A stretch of 64,000 bases of DNA, from assembly GCF_018143015.1 (NCBI RefSeq), contig NC_054743.1, forward strand, positions 41,558,922 through 41,622,921, given 5' to 3'. Numbering within the stretch: the first letter of the stretch is position 1; each line of letters begins with the position of its first letter. Of this stretch, positions 1-13,200 are shown one piece after another. Under the pieces are notes generated by a model. It did not search any database. It saw nothing but the letters and a program-made list of their open reading frames with translations, and was not told where the DNA came from. Source of the DNA: Lytechinus variegatus (lineage: Eukaryota > Echinodermata > Echinoidea > Temnopleuroida > Toxopneustidae). Made by a program: the position numbers and the translations under genes.

Positions 1-179
1 GTTCTCCTTCAATGTTGACAGATTTATTGGTGGCCTTACGATATTTTCATCATCCATCAGTTGCTTTAGTAATTTTACCCATTGGATCCTGGAACCGGGT
101 GATCCCTGTACAAAGCCTATAACAACTCGTATTCCAAGATTATTTCCGGCAAGATCTACAGGACTATCTACCCGTTGTT

Positions 180-2130
180 TTTATGTATTACAGGACGCAA
201 AGGGAGAGAAGCATATGCAGGTTTCTTTATAAAATGTTAACATGGTAGTTGTGTTTATAACGACAATGGCCAATGATAAGTACTGAAAGTTTTCCATAAG
301 TAAGTTATGTAGTCGTCAGAGCTGGCATCATTGTTCTTTCTTCTCATCGTAGATGTTGATACTCTCGTATTCAGGATACAGTGATGGAGACAATCACCAA
401 AGAAGAGGCTTAATATTTCACAACTGAGAGCCATAAATGAGAGCGATCTTGAGAGTTAAATTTATTCATTTATTTATAATTTTCTCCCTCTTTAGGTGTA
501 TTTTTTTATAATTATACTTGTATCAAAATATTATATTTACCCAGGATAGCCACGTAAGCTTTATTAGCCAGTCTTCTAGTAGCACCTAGAGAGCATACAT
601 GTTAATACTCAAACTCATCATTCTATTTCCTGGCTAGATGGCGGAAAGCCATAATTCTAAAAGTCTTTTTATGACTCGGCAGTGATCTAGCCCAGGACAT
701 CTTATTGAGGCTACCACTGAGCCACCATGTCCGGTTTGGTCTTGCTTCCCGATGACCAGCATTATATTGCAAAGGGCAAACATCAGCAATTCAACAATTA
801 TTCCATTATCAAGTATTTCTATTTTGAACAGTTTTTTAAGATGTGCCAGTCAATCTATTTTTTTTACATTGGACCTACATTACTGTTTTATGATATATTA
901 GCTGCCCTTTTAATTCCGTGAAATCATGAGAAAGGCTTGCGTTTCAAATTTTCCTCTTTTAATTTTCAAACACAGTGATAAATGACATGTTTTAAATGGC
1001 TTCTTTTGTATGGTGTTTATATTTTATGTTGAAGAGGTTCCCACGGGAGAAAAGCAATTTCACACGACTTATTTTTCAAATTGAAATTCGAATGTGTCAA
1101 TTTTTCTAGTTTGATTTTTTGTCACATTAATAATGGCTGTGATTTCTCATATGTGATACATACATGCACATCCATTTCAATTTGTGCGTTTTTATGTTGT
1201 ACAGGGCCCTAGATATAGGAGAGAAGCGTCTTAACGGTTTTGTTTTTAACTTTACGCAATTTTTTTTCTTTTTCAACATGAAATCTTCCAATTTTTCTTT
1301 GTTTCTGTTGTATACACCCAGTGATCATTGAAATCACTCGCATGATTATTAAAACCACTTATGTCAAACGCTTGCAATTTCTTTAATTTTATGTAAATTT
1401 TACAGGGACAGACGGAGAAACACGTTTTCTTTTTTGGGGGGGTGATTTTACGAAACTTTTTTTTTCATAATGTCAATTAAAGTATGTCGTTCTCAAATTC
1501 GTTATTTTCTAATAGTCATTTGTCATTCACCTAATTACCATTTGCATTTTCATTTTAACTTCCAAGGAGATAATTTTTTAATGCAACGTAATAGCCATAT
1601 TTTGTATGATTATTTTTGTATGTATATATATATTTTTTTTCTATATCTTTTCGATGTACAGGACCCCAAGGGAAAATCAGTTAAACTTCAGCGGTTTTTA
1701 AAAGAATTTCATGCATATATTGCATGGCTTTTTATGTTTTTATTGTTATTACTAAATATTATTTTATGGTGTTTTGTTGTTTTTATTCTATTTCTTTGTT
1801 TTTGTTCTTGCAAGCTTTCGTTTTGATTCGATTTTGTATAGGTCATTTTCACAAATTTTTTTAATAATTCTGACATACTCAGTTCTATCTTTTTAAATTA
1901 ATGCGCGTGGTAATCATTACTAATCATGTACGATGCTCGTTTCTTTCAATTTTACTTCTCAATTATATGCAGGATAAAACTGGACAGGAGTGTTTTGTTG
2001 GGTATGCTTTCATGCTCAAGGAAGTAAATTTTAGATTCCAGTTTAGATGTATTTAATTCACAGGTGCATTCTTATGTATTTATTTTTATGTTATAAATTG
2101 TCCCACGAGAGAGCTAAATTTTATTTTACT
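180..2130 (+). repeat. Decayed tandem repeat with a collagen-exon-like core
   Basis: A core resembling 'tttatgt..tacaGGGACCCAAGGGAGAAAAGC' recurs near 190, 1022, 1192, 1393, 1645 and 2090, with a weaker copy near 1960. T-rich sequence separates the copies. Each core looks like a pyrimidine tract plus AG acceptor followed by codons that could read Gly-Pro-Lys-Gly-Glu-Lys. No copy keeps a clear open exon with a donor, so the array is either a pseudo-exon array or a minisatellite. Confidence 0.4.
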
Positions 2131-3540
2131 TTGTCTCCTAAGTGAATAATTGCAAATCAATAACCCAATATTGACATTGAAGACAAATGTTTCTGGTTTG
2201 TAATTTTCCCCTAATGCGCAGTGTCAACTTCTTGTTTTTTATATTTCTTTTTGTTCATAAAGGAGTGCTGTGATGATGATAATTTTACGGTAGTGTTGAT
2301 TTCATTTGGTGAATTATCCGCCCTTTTTTTTACAAATTCATTTCTTCAACCATTCCTTTTCAGAATTAGAAGATTTTGTCTTCTCATGATTGACATTATT
2401 TAGGAAAGACGTGGAACAAGGTCGATGCCTCTTGACAAGATTTACGAATTATTGAATTCTATTCATTATCTTTAACAGGTTCCCATTGAAATACCTTAAA
2501 ACTATCACAATGAACCACACCATTCATGTCTGTCAATATTGACGGAATTATTATTTAACCATAGCGAACTTACTCAATTTTATAAATGCCGTGTTGTTTC
2601 ACGTGTGTTCCCTTTCAAATGTATTCATTTTATGTACTTAGTGATGATCAGTAATTTTCGAAAATTTGTGATGTGTTTTTTTATACGGTTTTTCGCACCA
2701 AGCCATGCCGCCGCAATTTCCCTTCTACCCCAACCTCCGTGCCAGCATTTGCCGTCGACGGCACCCTTGCTAACCCCCTATCTCTAGCTGCTCGCGTCGG
2801 CCGTAATCGCACCAGTAATTCCGCGACGACCTCCGATTCATTCGGTGATCATCCGTCTTTCATGTATATTTCCCATTTTCCGCGACTTTTCTTGCGAGAA
2901 ATGGTTTCGACGGGTTTTTTTAGGAAATGGTAATTTTCTTCCGTCTTTTTTATTTATTTTTATTTATTTATTTTTTTTTTGGGGGGGGTTGTAAGAACTG
3001 TTCTATGTGAAAAGTGCTTCCGGAAATTTACCCTTTTTTGGGGTGGGGGGATGTGTTTCTGGAGATATTTTTTTTTACTGTGTCAGAACAAAAAATTAAC
3101 AGGTAAGTGCTACTGTTAATTAACATGTTATTTTTTTTTTAATGGAAAGTGCTTCTGAAAATAACTGTGACCTTGGACATTTTTATTTAGACTGAAAATG
3201 CTTTCAGAAATGTGACCTTTGACCCGTTTTTCCTTACCCCTCCTGATGAGATCAACCCTCACCACTCTGTGTTTGTGTCTGTTATAGGTATATGTTATTC
3301 ATGTTGAAATGTTATGTTTTATGTAGTGCGTATTCTATATCATCATGTATCATCTATAATTTGTTTATATTAATCCCAATTACCATTTGTTTGATTGGTT
3401 GAATTTATTTCTACTAACATGGAGTCTTGTTGCTACCTTCTCGTGGTGACTCTGTTATGTGCAAAGGAGTCACTGTTGCATGTGGTGACCGAAGGTCCAT
3501 TGAAAAATTAGCCTATTTTAATTTCTCACAGATAATTTTA

Positions 3541-3553
3541 TATATATATATAC

Positions 3554-3601
<48 letters not shown>
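3541..3601. repeat. (TA)n microsatellite
   Basis: Nearly uninterrupted TA dinucleotides with one short TACATGTG break, in intergenic DNA. Confidence 0.9.
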
Positions 3602-3603
<2 letters not shown>

Positions 3604-5094
3604 CTTATATTTATATGTTTTTATATATTATGATTAAAAAAATTGCTAACGGGCAATGTTTATATTTGATGTTACTTAAAATGGTAACACCTTTGCACAA
3701 CTAAAGCAACAGTTGATATGATTCATGACTACGTGTAAATCTAAATCCATCCCATTTATCTTCTGTAAGATCTCGTATATATTCTTAACAAATAGTCCTT
3801 TATATGTCAATTTAAAAAAAATCAAGAAACATTAAAAAAAAATCAGTTTTTACACCATGCGTGGTCGCATTATTTATTTAAATCAGATACACTAGGGCCC
3901 GTGGGGGCTTTATCCCCCAGTTTTTTTCACTATTCATGTATCAAATATATGTCCATCAAGTGTTGGTTTCAGGCATTTTGACCCCCCCCCCACACACACA
4001 CACAGACACACACCCATCAGTTACATACACATACATTTTACATATTTTAGAATTCGTCCCTTGAACCCTCTTCATCAATTCAATTGACTAAGAGATGCGT
4101 ATTGTTTGTAAAAATGAATCTAAAAGATATTTCAAATTCAGTCTTTGGGATTACCAAAAACCGCCATCCCCTCCCCCCTCTTCCTGATGGCTCCTGAACC
4201 CTCTTCTAAGTGTGAGAGCTGCTTCAAGGTAATCATGAGGATAAACACAGTGTTCTGTCTGTGGGAAAGTGTGGGTGTGTGGGTTAAATGATTTTTCTGA
4301 CCAGCAAATAGAGGCAAGACCCATTCTGACTAATCTCATGGAGACGAAGATTGGAAGCGCGTAATGTCATCGCGGAGAGCCCGTCGATCGGATTTACATT
4401 TCTATCATCTCGATTAATTCACTCGACGAGATGATAGCAAAAAATCGCAAGATGACTTGCAATGTTTTGTGCGATCTTCAACCCTATGTTTCGTGTGTTT
4501 TTTCTGTTCTCGTTCAGAAAAACCGTATGAAACTCCGCAATGATATAAGTATCGTGATAACTCGCTGCAGTCTGAATGGCCCTATTGTCAAATCCATTTT
4601 ATCATTGAGATGTTACCTCTTGCATTACCTTAAGCCATTAACAAAAAAGATGTCAGCTGATCGGCTCGACCGCAACCGTCGGGTTAGGACTCCCCTCGTG
4701 TACCCAGTGCATCACGATTGTCAGCAGGAATATGTATTGGGGGAATGGTGTAAAACTGGCCCCAACGCCCCCCCCCCCTTCTCAGCTCCCATCCAAGTCT
4801 GGTCGGTTTACACTCCACTTGCCCCCATGCACTAAAACACAGAAATATGTCAGCATTAAGTTATTTGGAAATACATTAAGGTACAAATAGACACACTGAA
4901 AAAAAAATAATTCGGATACAGAGCTAAACTAGTCCCCAAAGCCCCCCCCCCCGGGTAAATTGGTTTTATCCCATTATTCAATTCAACTTATTTTTACCTT
5001 AAAAACTAATAAAAATCAATGTAATACAATATTTGAATACAATAACAGCGAAGGCGAAGAAAATACACAAATAATGACTTGATAAAGATTTCAT

Positions 5095-7000
5095 TTTATT
5101 TATTTCAAGTTCTCATTACAATATGCAAGAATGAAAATACACTGTTTAGCTATACAAGTAAATATACACAAAGTAATTAAGTCATTAGGAAAATGAGAAT
5201 AGGACAATGGTCTCCCAAACTTAAAGCCTTTCTCCTTGAAACCATTCACATATTTATAGTTCTGGGAGAGAGAGAGAGAGTGCTATAAGACCAGCCACCC
5301 CAAACCAACAATAAGTCGCCCAAATTAATTTTTTAATTTTAATCCAGTTTGCAAAAGCACTGCCATAGCTTTGAAATTATATTTTATCAAAAATGGTCAA
5401 CAATAGCTCACTGAAATACTTGATTCGTATGTCCGTGATTGAATGCAGGAGAAACAAAGCATGAGTTAAGGAAAATGAGAGAACGTTTAAGATTGTGTTC
5501 ACTCAAGCATGAGATGTGCACACGTGCAATTTCAATTCCGCAAGAACTTGTGTCAAACTTTCGTATCTTGTCTTCTTTTGATCATACAATTTGAAATTTG
5601 GCTCTTTGAAGACCAATTTACTATTTTGACTATTACAGAGAACCTTCCCTGGCGACTTATAGACGGTTTTGGGGTGGATAGTCACTTATGTCGTGTATGT
5701 GGGTGTGTGATATTGAGGCATTTTACTCATCATATTTCAGGATTTATAGGCGTTCATCAGGTCTATTTCCCATAGACTCGTGTGTTAAAATGAAAAAAAA
5801 ACAAGGATGGAATGTTTACTGCCAGTTAAAAGAATATAAATCTGACGTTCAATATATGTCCAGAAAAGGATACCTCGAACATATCTTAAAAACTGGGTCA
5901 AATTCATCTGCCTGCATGGAACAGTAATATTTCGTCAATATATTGAATTCAAATGCGTTTGCACTAATACGCTAGCGCATCTTTACTTCATTACAGAGAT
6001 GTCTTTTTAAAAAATGGCAATACTCTGGCTCCATTTTCACGATTTACAGGATTGCCATTAATGGTGGTTACTAAAACTTTTTTTTTGCTTTATTATTACT
6101 TTATTTTCAGCTTTGGATCTGATTTATAAAACTTGGACATAATCACGTATCGCTGAACATCCTGTGTGAGTTTCAGGTCACCTGACCGAAGGTCATTTAA
6201 GGTCAATGAACTTGGCCATTTTGGGGGTATTTGTTGAATTCCATCATAACTCTAAAATGATATTGGTCTGGTTCATAAAACTTGGACATAAGTTCCATGG
6301 AGTTTTTTTTTTACCACATTGATCTTGACTGGAGGGCAAAGCTAGTTGCTATATATTTTGGTATGGAATTTTCAATATTGCACAATTAATGATCTAACTA
6401 GAGATCCACGATATAATATATGTACATAAGAGAGTGAAGGTGCTAAAAGACAAAAGTGGATAGGTAACAAGGCACAAGGTGATGCTGTGGTTCCCATCGA
6501 AAGACCCCCGCTTCCCAGGGCCGTGGCTCCTTCACTGCAAAAACTCCGATGTTGATTTAACACCAGCCCGGAATCTAAAATCCTCAACAAAAAAAGTTTG
6601 GAAATCTGACTTTGCTCGATAATCTCTCCTCGATTTTAGTATATGTCAATGCGTAATTGATATCAATGAATAGAGCATTTAATTCTCTTTAAAATGATAC
6701 CCTACAATTATATGATTATGGTTCAAATGGATGTGCAGTGCCTTGAAATATAGGGCTAGGTCAACATTCAAAAGCTGCAAAATGACACAATATTTGAAAG
6801 TCACTTCTTATTCAGTTCTTATTTCGGTGGTGATTAGTGAGTTTCTCAGCGATTTCTTTCGACTTTGATCGATAATTTTACACCGGTTTACATGAGTGCT
6901 GGAGCATTCAATGGGTCTTATCTTATCCATATATATATATATATGTGTGTGTGTGAGTGAGGGTGTGTGTGTGTATACCCATGTCTAGATCCCGACATGA
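5095..7000 (-). other. Probable P4HTM 3' untranslated region with candidate poly(A) signals
   Basis: Downstream of the stop codon, minus-strand AATAAA hexamers occur at 6100-6105, 6089-6094, 5099-5104 and 5095-5100. Any of these could end the transcript. The interval also holds a (TA)n/(TG)n stretch at 6930-6975 and a dispersed repeat at 6115-6330. The 3' end is not proven. Confidence 0.35.
6115..6330 (+). repeat. Dispersed repeat, 'acttggacataa' family, copy 1
   Basis: Contains the phrases 'tcataaaacttggacataa', 'tcactgaacatcctg' variants and 'ggtcatttaaggtcaatgaac'. It shares these with the copy at 11855-12180. It lies in the probable P4HTM 3' UTR and has no coding capacity. Confidence 0.65.
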
Positions 7001-7286
7001 TTAGAGTTCCCCCTTTACACCATCAGATCGTATAGATGTATCATGGGATTCATCAACGGGAGCATCTGTTAGTTTTCTATCTTGGAAAGCGCCCTCACGT
7101 TGCCCTTCAGTTTTCTCTGACGCTACGATTGACGGATCTGAAGAAGTTGCAGCATTGATATCATCAGCCGATGTGCTGGTAAGTGGCTCCTCGCCAGTCC
7201 TCGATACCTCATCTGTAGCCATTGCCTGTGTCGACTTCGATGATGGTGTATGCTTCTCGAAATATTTCTTATGGAACTTCATTTGT
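7001..7286 (-). CDS. P4HTM: P4HTM last exon: basic helix then low-complexity acidic tail
   Basis: The acceptor (tgcatttgcag) restores the split Arg codon, and the reading continues [13 protein letters not shown], a basic helix like the end of other P4HTM proteins. About 80 Ser/Thr/Asp/Glu-rich residues follow (for example [13 protein letters not shown] and [10 protein letters not shown]), then ...GVKGEL and TAA. The tail is not part of the conserved enzyme and has no recognised domain. A 4.4-kb repeat-filled intron separates it from exon 9. Confidence 0.8.
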
Positions 7287-10200
7287 CTGCAAATGCAAAA
7301 TTCAGTTTCATGTAATGATGTCACATGTGTTATGTATTAGAAAATAAAATGCTATTCAGATAGGGCAGTTTAAAAGGTAAATTACCCGTCATAGCTGAGC
7401 TTGTGGCATTCTGTGGTCGTTTTGCAAGAGACCACAATGGACAGGCCTTAGTAGATATACATTGCCCAGATCAGATCACATCACCAAAGTTTGTATTCGA
7501 AGTTGATATGAATCTGATAAAGGGAATAATATCTCGGAAAGGTAATTGTAATTTATAATTTTTCATTATATAAATTACAAAAATTCTTAATCAAGATCAT
7601 GAAAAAAGGAAAAAAAAATATTATTGCATTGCCTTGATTCATAAATACAATGCACGTGATAATTCACTTGTTTGTACGGTAACGAGTGTTTACTATACCG
7701 TAACGTTGTTTGCGTATGTTCAAAATTAATTGAAAGCGAAATATGTGGTTTAGTTATTATCTTAGATTGACTTTCGGATAAATATACATGTATACTTTTC
7801 TATATACAACTTGTTGGTCAACTAATTGTGATTTCGTCAACCTGCGTAATAAATTTCGATTCGATGAAACACTAAGCAATTAATTATAATCAATCTTATA
7901 CTTTGGATGGGTGTGGATATATGCAATCGACCCAGGTGAGGTGGATTGGTACCCGGCAGGATTATTGTATCCCCCGAACAGAGTTCGGAGGATACTATGG
8001 ATTTGGCCTCGTCGCGCCGCCGCGGCGGCGCAACGAGGCCAAATCCATAGCGAAGAAGCCTATTAATTTTGGTGTGGGCGGAGGTCACATGGTAAGGTCA
8101 AAGGTCATTTTCAGTTCAACATTAAAGTTTACATGCAAGACTCTCTTATGACACCTAACTCTGCAACCGTAAGTCACTTTTCAACCAAACTTGGGTGATA
8201 TATGCACTTGGGGACTGATTCCGCAACCGTAAGTCACTTTTCAACCAAACTTGGGTGATAGATGGACTTGGGGAACACTCTTATGACACTTAACTCCGCA
8301 ACCGTGTCACTTTTCAACCAAACTTGGGTGATAGATGGACTTGGGGACTAACTCCTCAACTGTAAGTCACTTTTCAACCAAACTTGGGTGATAGATGCAG
8401 TCAGAGGTCACATGGTAAGGTCAAAGATCATTTTCAGGTCAATGTTAAAGTCACATGCAAGACTCTCTTATGACACCTAACTCTGCAACCGTTAGTCACT
8501 TTTCAACCAAACCTGGATGGTAGATTGACTTGGGGGACCTGCATGTTATGCTGCAGTCAGAGGTCACATGGTAAGGTCAAAGGTCATTTTCAGGTCAATG
8601 TTAAAGTCACATGCAAGACACTCTTATGACACCTAACTCTGCAACCGTTAGTCACTTTTCAACCAAACCTGGATGGTAGATTGACTTGGGGGACCTGCAT
8701 GTTATGCTGCAGTCAGAGGTCACATGGTGAGGTCAAAGGTCATTTTCAGGTCAACGTTGAAGTTAACATGAAAGACTCTTTCTCCGCAACCATAATTCAC
8801 TTTTCGACCAAACTTGGATGGTAGATGGACTTGGGAGAACTGCATACTAGGGTCATTGTCGCCATGATGATTGTATTTTTTGGTCAAATTTCTGGATGAG
8901 CTCTATATATCGCAATGACGGATGACGCGGTAGGTTCGGGGGATACATGTGGTCGGCTGCTTGACCCGCCGAGCATCTCTAGTTTCTTGCATGCACTGAG
9001 CGCTGGTGATGGTAGCTCGAGCTAAAGCGGGGTAATAATAGTAAGCGCTTTGTATCCTCAGGCAATATAAATCCAGCTATTATTATTATGTAATGTATAT
9101 GGTCAATTCCAGCGTAACGGACATGACGTTCAGACAAATTTTTGTAATTCAAATGTTTATACAGTAGAATTAGCAGTCTTTTGATAATTGTTACTAAGCT
9201 TATCAGACACATTCAAGTATCAGTTACATACACATAACATTTCAAATCGTTTCATTGAACAGTTGCGGAGAAATTGCACTCTTTGTGAGCGTAACGGACA
9301 TGACACGAAATGGACGAAGCATTTTTACCTCCTATTGCTTATCAAAATTCCTGTGAATTCTTAGATTGCATGCACCTGACATTGGTGTTAATTTAACCTT
9401 AAGACCATGCTCTATCCATAAAATAGTGTTTAACAACAGTTTTGCAGTGCATTCTGTATTCCGAGCTCAAAATGTAGCGTAACGGACATGACACACGAAG
9501 CGTAACGGACATGACAGTTTTGTCCACTTTTTGTAAGCGAATATAATTATTTTATTACAAGATACGGTACAAGTCTAATTGTTTACATGTTAAGGCTAGA
9601 GGTTAGAGACACATATCATAACTGGTAATCTGTAATATCTCCTATTATTTTGCAATTTGAGAGGGGGTCTTTTTGTACAATATTTATAAAACAAAAAAAT
9701 ATTTAGAAAAATTTATTTTACACCGGTTAACAACAGTTAATGAGTATTTTCCAGTTACTACCATCCGCCACACCTAATTAAAGGAAAAAAAGTTGATAGA
9801 AAAGATTATTTTTTATTCATGCCCTAATATTTGATAATATACTAGCGTAACGGACATGACACCCTTATGAAGTGAACTTCATCAGCACTTCTTAGTTTGA
9901 AAATGGAAGAAATATCAATAATGAATGTAATTATGTAACAGCAAAGTACCTTTACTGACAATCTAATGAAAAATATGTAGATATTATTAGCAGGTATCAT
10001 TAAATTAATAGCTATAGCCTAAGTGATAATTTTATATTGAATACAACATTTATCGTACCACTACGACACACTGAGAAGACCAAATCTCTTTTTTTGTGAG
10101 AAGAAAACAAAATTTACCAGACCTGTATAAATCCAAGAAGAACATATTATGGAATGTATTGTATGATAAAGAATATGTACTAGTATTAATGTCAGTTTTA

Positions 10201-13200
10201 AGATTACAAAAAATGGTATTAAAATTTAATAGCAGTACCTGGAAAGCGGTCTTTCATTATCGATTATGTACGAGTTGAAAGGTAATCGGAATGCTTGTAA
10301 ATAGCTTCTGAGATTTTTTTTTCATTCAAAATAACTATCATCCTGAGTATCATCCTTTCATCAAATCTTGGATGTTCTAAATCTTACAATCTTGCTTGCT
10401 GACAAACGTGGCTGTATCTATATGTAATTTTGTTGTATTGTCCGCGCTGCTTGTGTACAGTTGAAGATACATCATTCAAATCGTTATTATGGCTGACCAA
10501 AATACTATGACATAATTTATTGATCGCGCCACATTCTTTCCACGGCCCCTTTGCTTTGTGATACTGCAAAGAAGTGCCACTGTAGATTCATGGATTCATA
10601 GAGCTACATGTACATCATGAAACACAGATATCCGAATACAAACTTGCTTTTAAATGTGATCCCATGCCATCACTGAAGAAGTACATGTTGAGGTTGGTGT
10701 AAGTCAGATACTTTGAAGTAATATCATCAATGATCATTAATTCACAAGTTGGAGTTTTATCATGCTCCAAACTGTCAGTGCAAGAACCTCAGATAATCAA
10801 ATGTTTGTTCAAACACGAATGATGCAGATTGTGATCTGAGTATGTTGCCAGATCTAGCTGCATCTTATCCTAATATTATGTAACATACCGTTAATTCTCA
10901 GAAAAATCTACCAGAACAAGAGCTGAACTTTCATCATTCACCAACTTCTAAAAATAGCTTGAATGACATGCAGATTCTAGGAAATATTACATTCAGCTAT
11001 CCTCAAACAATTGAGACTAACCTCAGTCTGTGACACTGAGCCTAATATTTTGTTTTTGTAAATGCTGCCATTTGCCATATATAAGGCGTCATGTCCGTTA
11101 CGCGAATTGTCATGTCCGTTACGCCATTTTCATGAAAATGATAAATGGTAAGGGAAAATGATTGCTACACATGGTAGGGGGTTTAATTCTAACATAGAAT
11201 CTGAATCTGCAGTACCTTTAGACAAATTTCCTGTAAGCTGTGAAAACTTTAAGTGAAAAACGTAACGGACATGACACTGATAATGGTAAAGAAATCACAC
11301 AAATCTGAAGACAGATTTCTGTAAAATTGATGAATGGCATAAAATTTAACAATTATTTTCTGTTGATTTAAACATTAATCAACTATTCAAAAGTTAAAAG
11401 AGACCTCTGGGACCTTGTTTGCTTTTAGTAGAGACAGAAAAGATGAATTGTTAAAAAATAGCCACATTTTTTTACATTTTGCAATATACCATTCTATTTT
11501 TTGATGATGGAAAAAACTACCAAATTATATCAATATTGCGATTTTTCTATTGGAAATTGAGACTTTATAGATTACTTTTTAAGAAAATTTTACTGCTTGA
11601 GTGAAATCTGAAACTTCATTTTTTCTCTAAAGTGAACATTTTCCATGGAATTGCCCATATATAATATTTTGCTGATTATATAGGACAAAAAAAATAATTC
11701 TCACCGGCTGTAAATGTCATCAACGGCTATCCAGTTGTTCGCTATCCACTTGACACCACGAGTGACCTCACATCCACCGTGTAAAGAATAGTTATTTGGA
11801 TTTCCAAGCCATCCTGCAACATTTAAATGAATACGTTTTCTGAACCCTTTTTTTCGCCTGCATAGCAGAGCGAGACTATAGGCGCCGCTTTTCCGACGGT
11901 GGCGGCATCAACATCAAATCTCAACCGAAGGTTAAGTTTTTGAAATGACATCATAACTTAGAGTATGGACCATAGTTCATGAAACTTGGACATAAGGTTA
12001 ATCAAGTATCACTATAGATATCTTGCTTGAGTTCCAGGCCACACGACCAAGGTCAAATGTCAGTTATGGTCAATTAACTTTGACCAAGTTGAATTACAAA
12101 GTAACATAATATTGGAAGTTCATGGATCTAGTTCATAAAATTTAAGAGTAATCAAGTATCACTAAACATCCCATAACATCATGTTACCATGGTTGGATAC
12201 GCTATTTCATTCAGGAGTCCACTGTTTAAGAGTGGACTCATGAATAAAAACAGTGGACTCATGAATAAGATGGCGTATCTAACCATGGTAACGAAACCAC
12301 CTTTATGAATTCGGGCCACCAAGTCTGGAAACACATAAAAATATACTTGAATCGGGAGTTCAGGGTGTGAAGGAACCACTATATACCTGTTTCGGGGTCT
12401 ATATGATGATTATACCACATAACAGTCTTTCCCTTGGCGGGGTGTATGACGAGGTTGGCGTCGTGGCAATGGTTCTTTAGGTCTGTCACTCTCCAATCTT
12501 GCTCCTGGGCAACCTGAATGAGTCAAGATTTTTTTGTTTAATCATGGACAAATACACTCTTATAATATTGATTTCATCTATTACATCTTCCGATGTTACT
12601 TTGTCATTAAGCAAATTTACTCATAAATGATATTTCGGTTAAAACTCTAACTATATAGCTGTCATTGGCTTAGAGGTGGACTTTCACGACAAGAAAGTGG
12701 GGTAACATAAATAGGAAAGGGGAAAATTACTCTCTGAATACTATTTCAAAATTTATTTAAAAACTTGATTTTTATGATAAAAAGGTCAACATTTTTGTCC
12801 GCTCGCTTCGCTTGCTCTCGTCTTTTAGGAATTTTGCTATATCCGCCATATCTGGCCCCTTCAAAATGTTTCGCTCAATACGCCGCTGGTAACCCTGCCT
12901 TTGGAAACTCCGTGAAAGTCGCCATTTTTTGTGACATACGTTGACAATAAAACAATTCAGCAATTCATAACGTGCCAGTTATTAATATTAATTGGATTCG
13001 ATTGGACTGAATAAAATACGAAATCAAAGTATCGCCTTCTTGAATGAATCTTCCGTTTTCGTGTTGTAGTGTCGTTACAAATCGTTGTATTACATGCTAA
13101 GTTTGTACTTTAAAACTTTGATTAATATAACCCTGATTTAGAAAAATCATATACGTCAAGAAATTACCTCAGAACTATATGTGTCATTATTAGCATAGGG

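Larger units (their letters stand above)
1..5090. other. Intergenic DNA with no supported gene
   Basis: No reading frame here resembles a known protein. Visible content: a decayed repeat array (180-2130), a more GC- and CpG-rich patch at 2695-2930, (TA)n at 3541-3601, G/C homopolymer runs and short CA tracts. The patch has an open frame of 86 codons (2673-2933) that reads through to FFRKW, but with no splice or family support I do not call it a gene. Confidence 0.6.

Noticed and set aside
727-921. 64-codon frame with a good Kozak-like start (gccaccATG)
   Set aside because: Aromatic-rich random composition with no splice or family support.
2673-2933. 86-codon frame in a GC- and CpG-richer patch
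   Set aside because: No family resemblance, no convincing splice sites or start context. Composition alone is not enough to call an exon.
9112-11278. CRISPR array reading of the repeated 16-mer
   Set aside because: Eukaryotic intron, irregular spacing from ~20 to ~1240 bp, mixed orientation and no cas genes.
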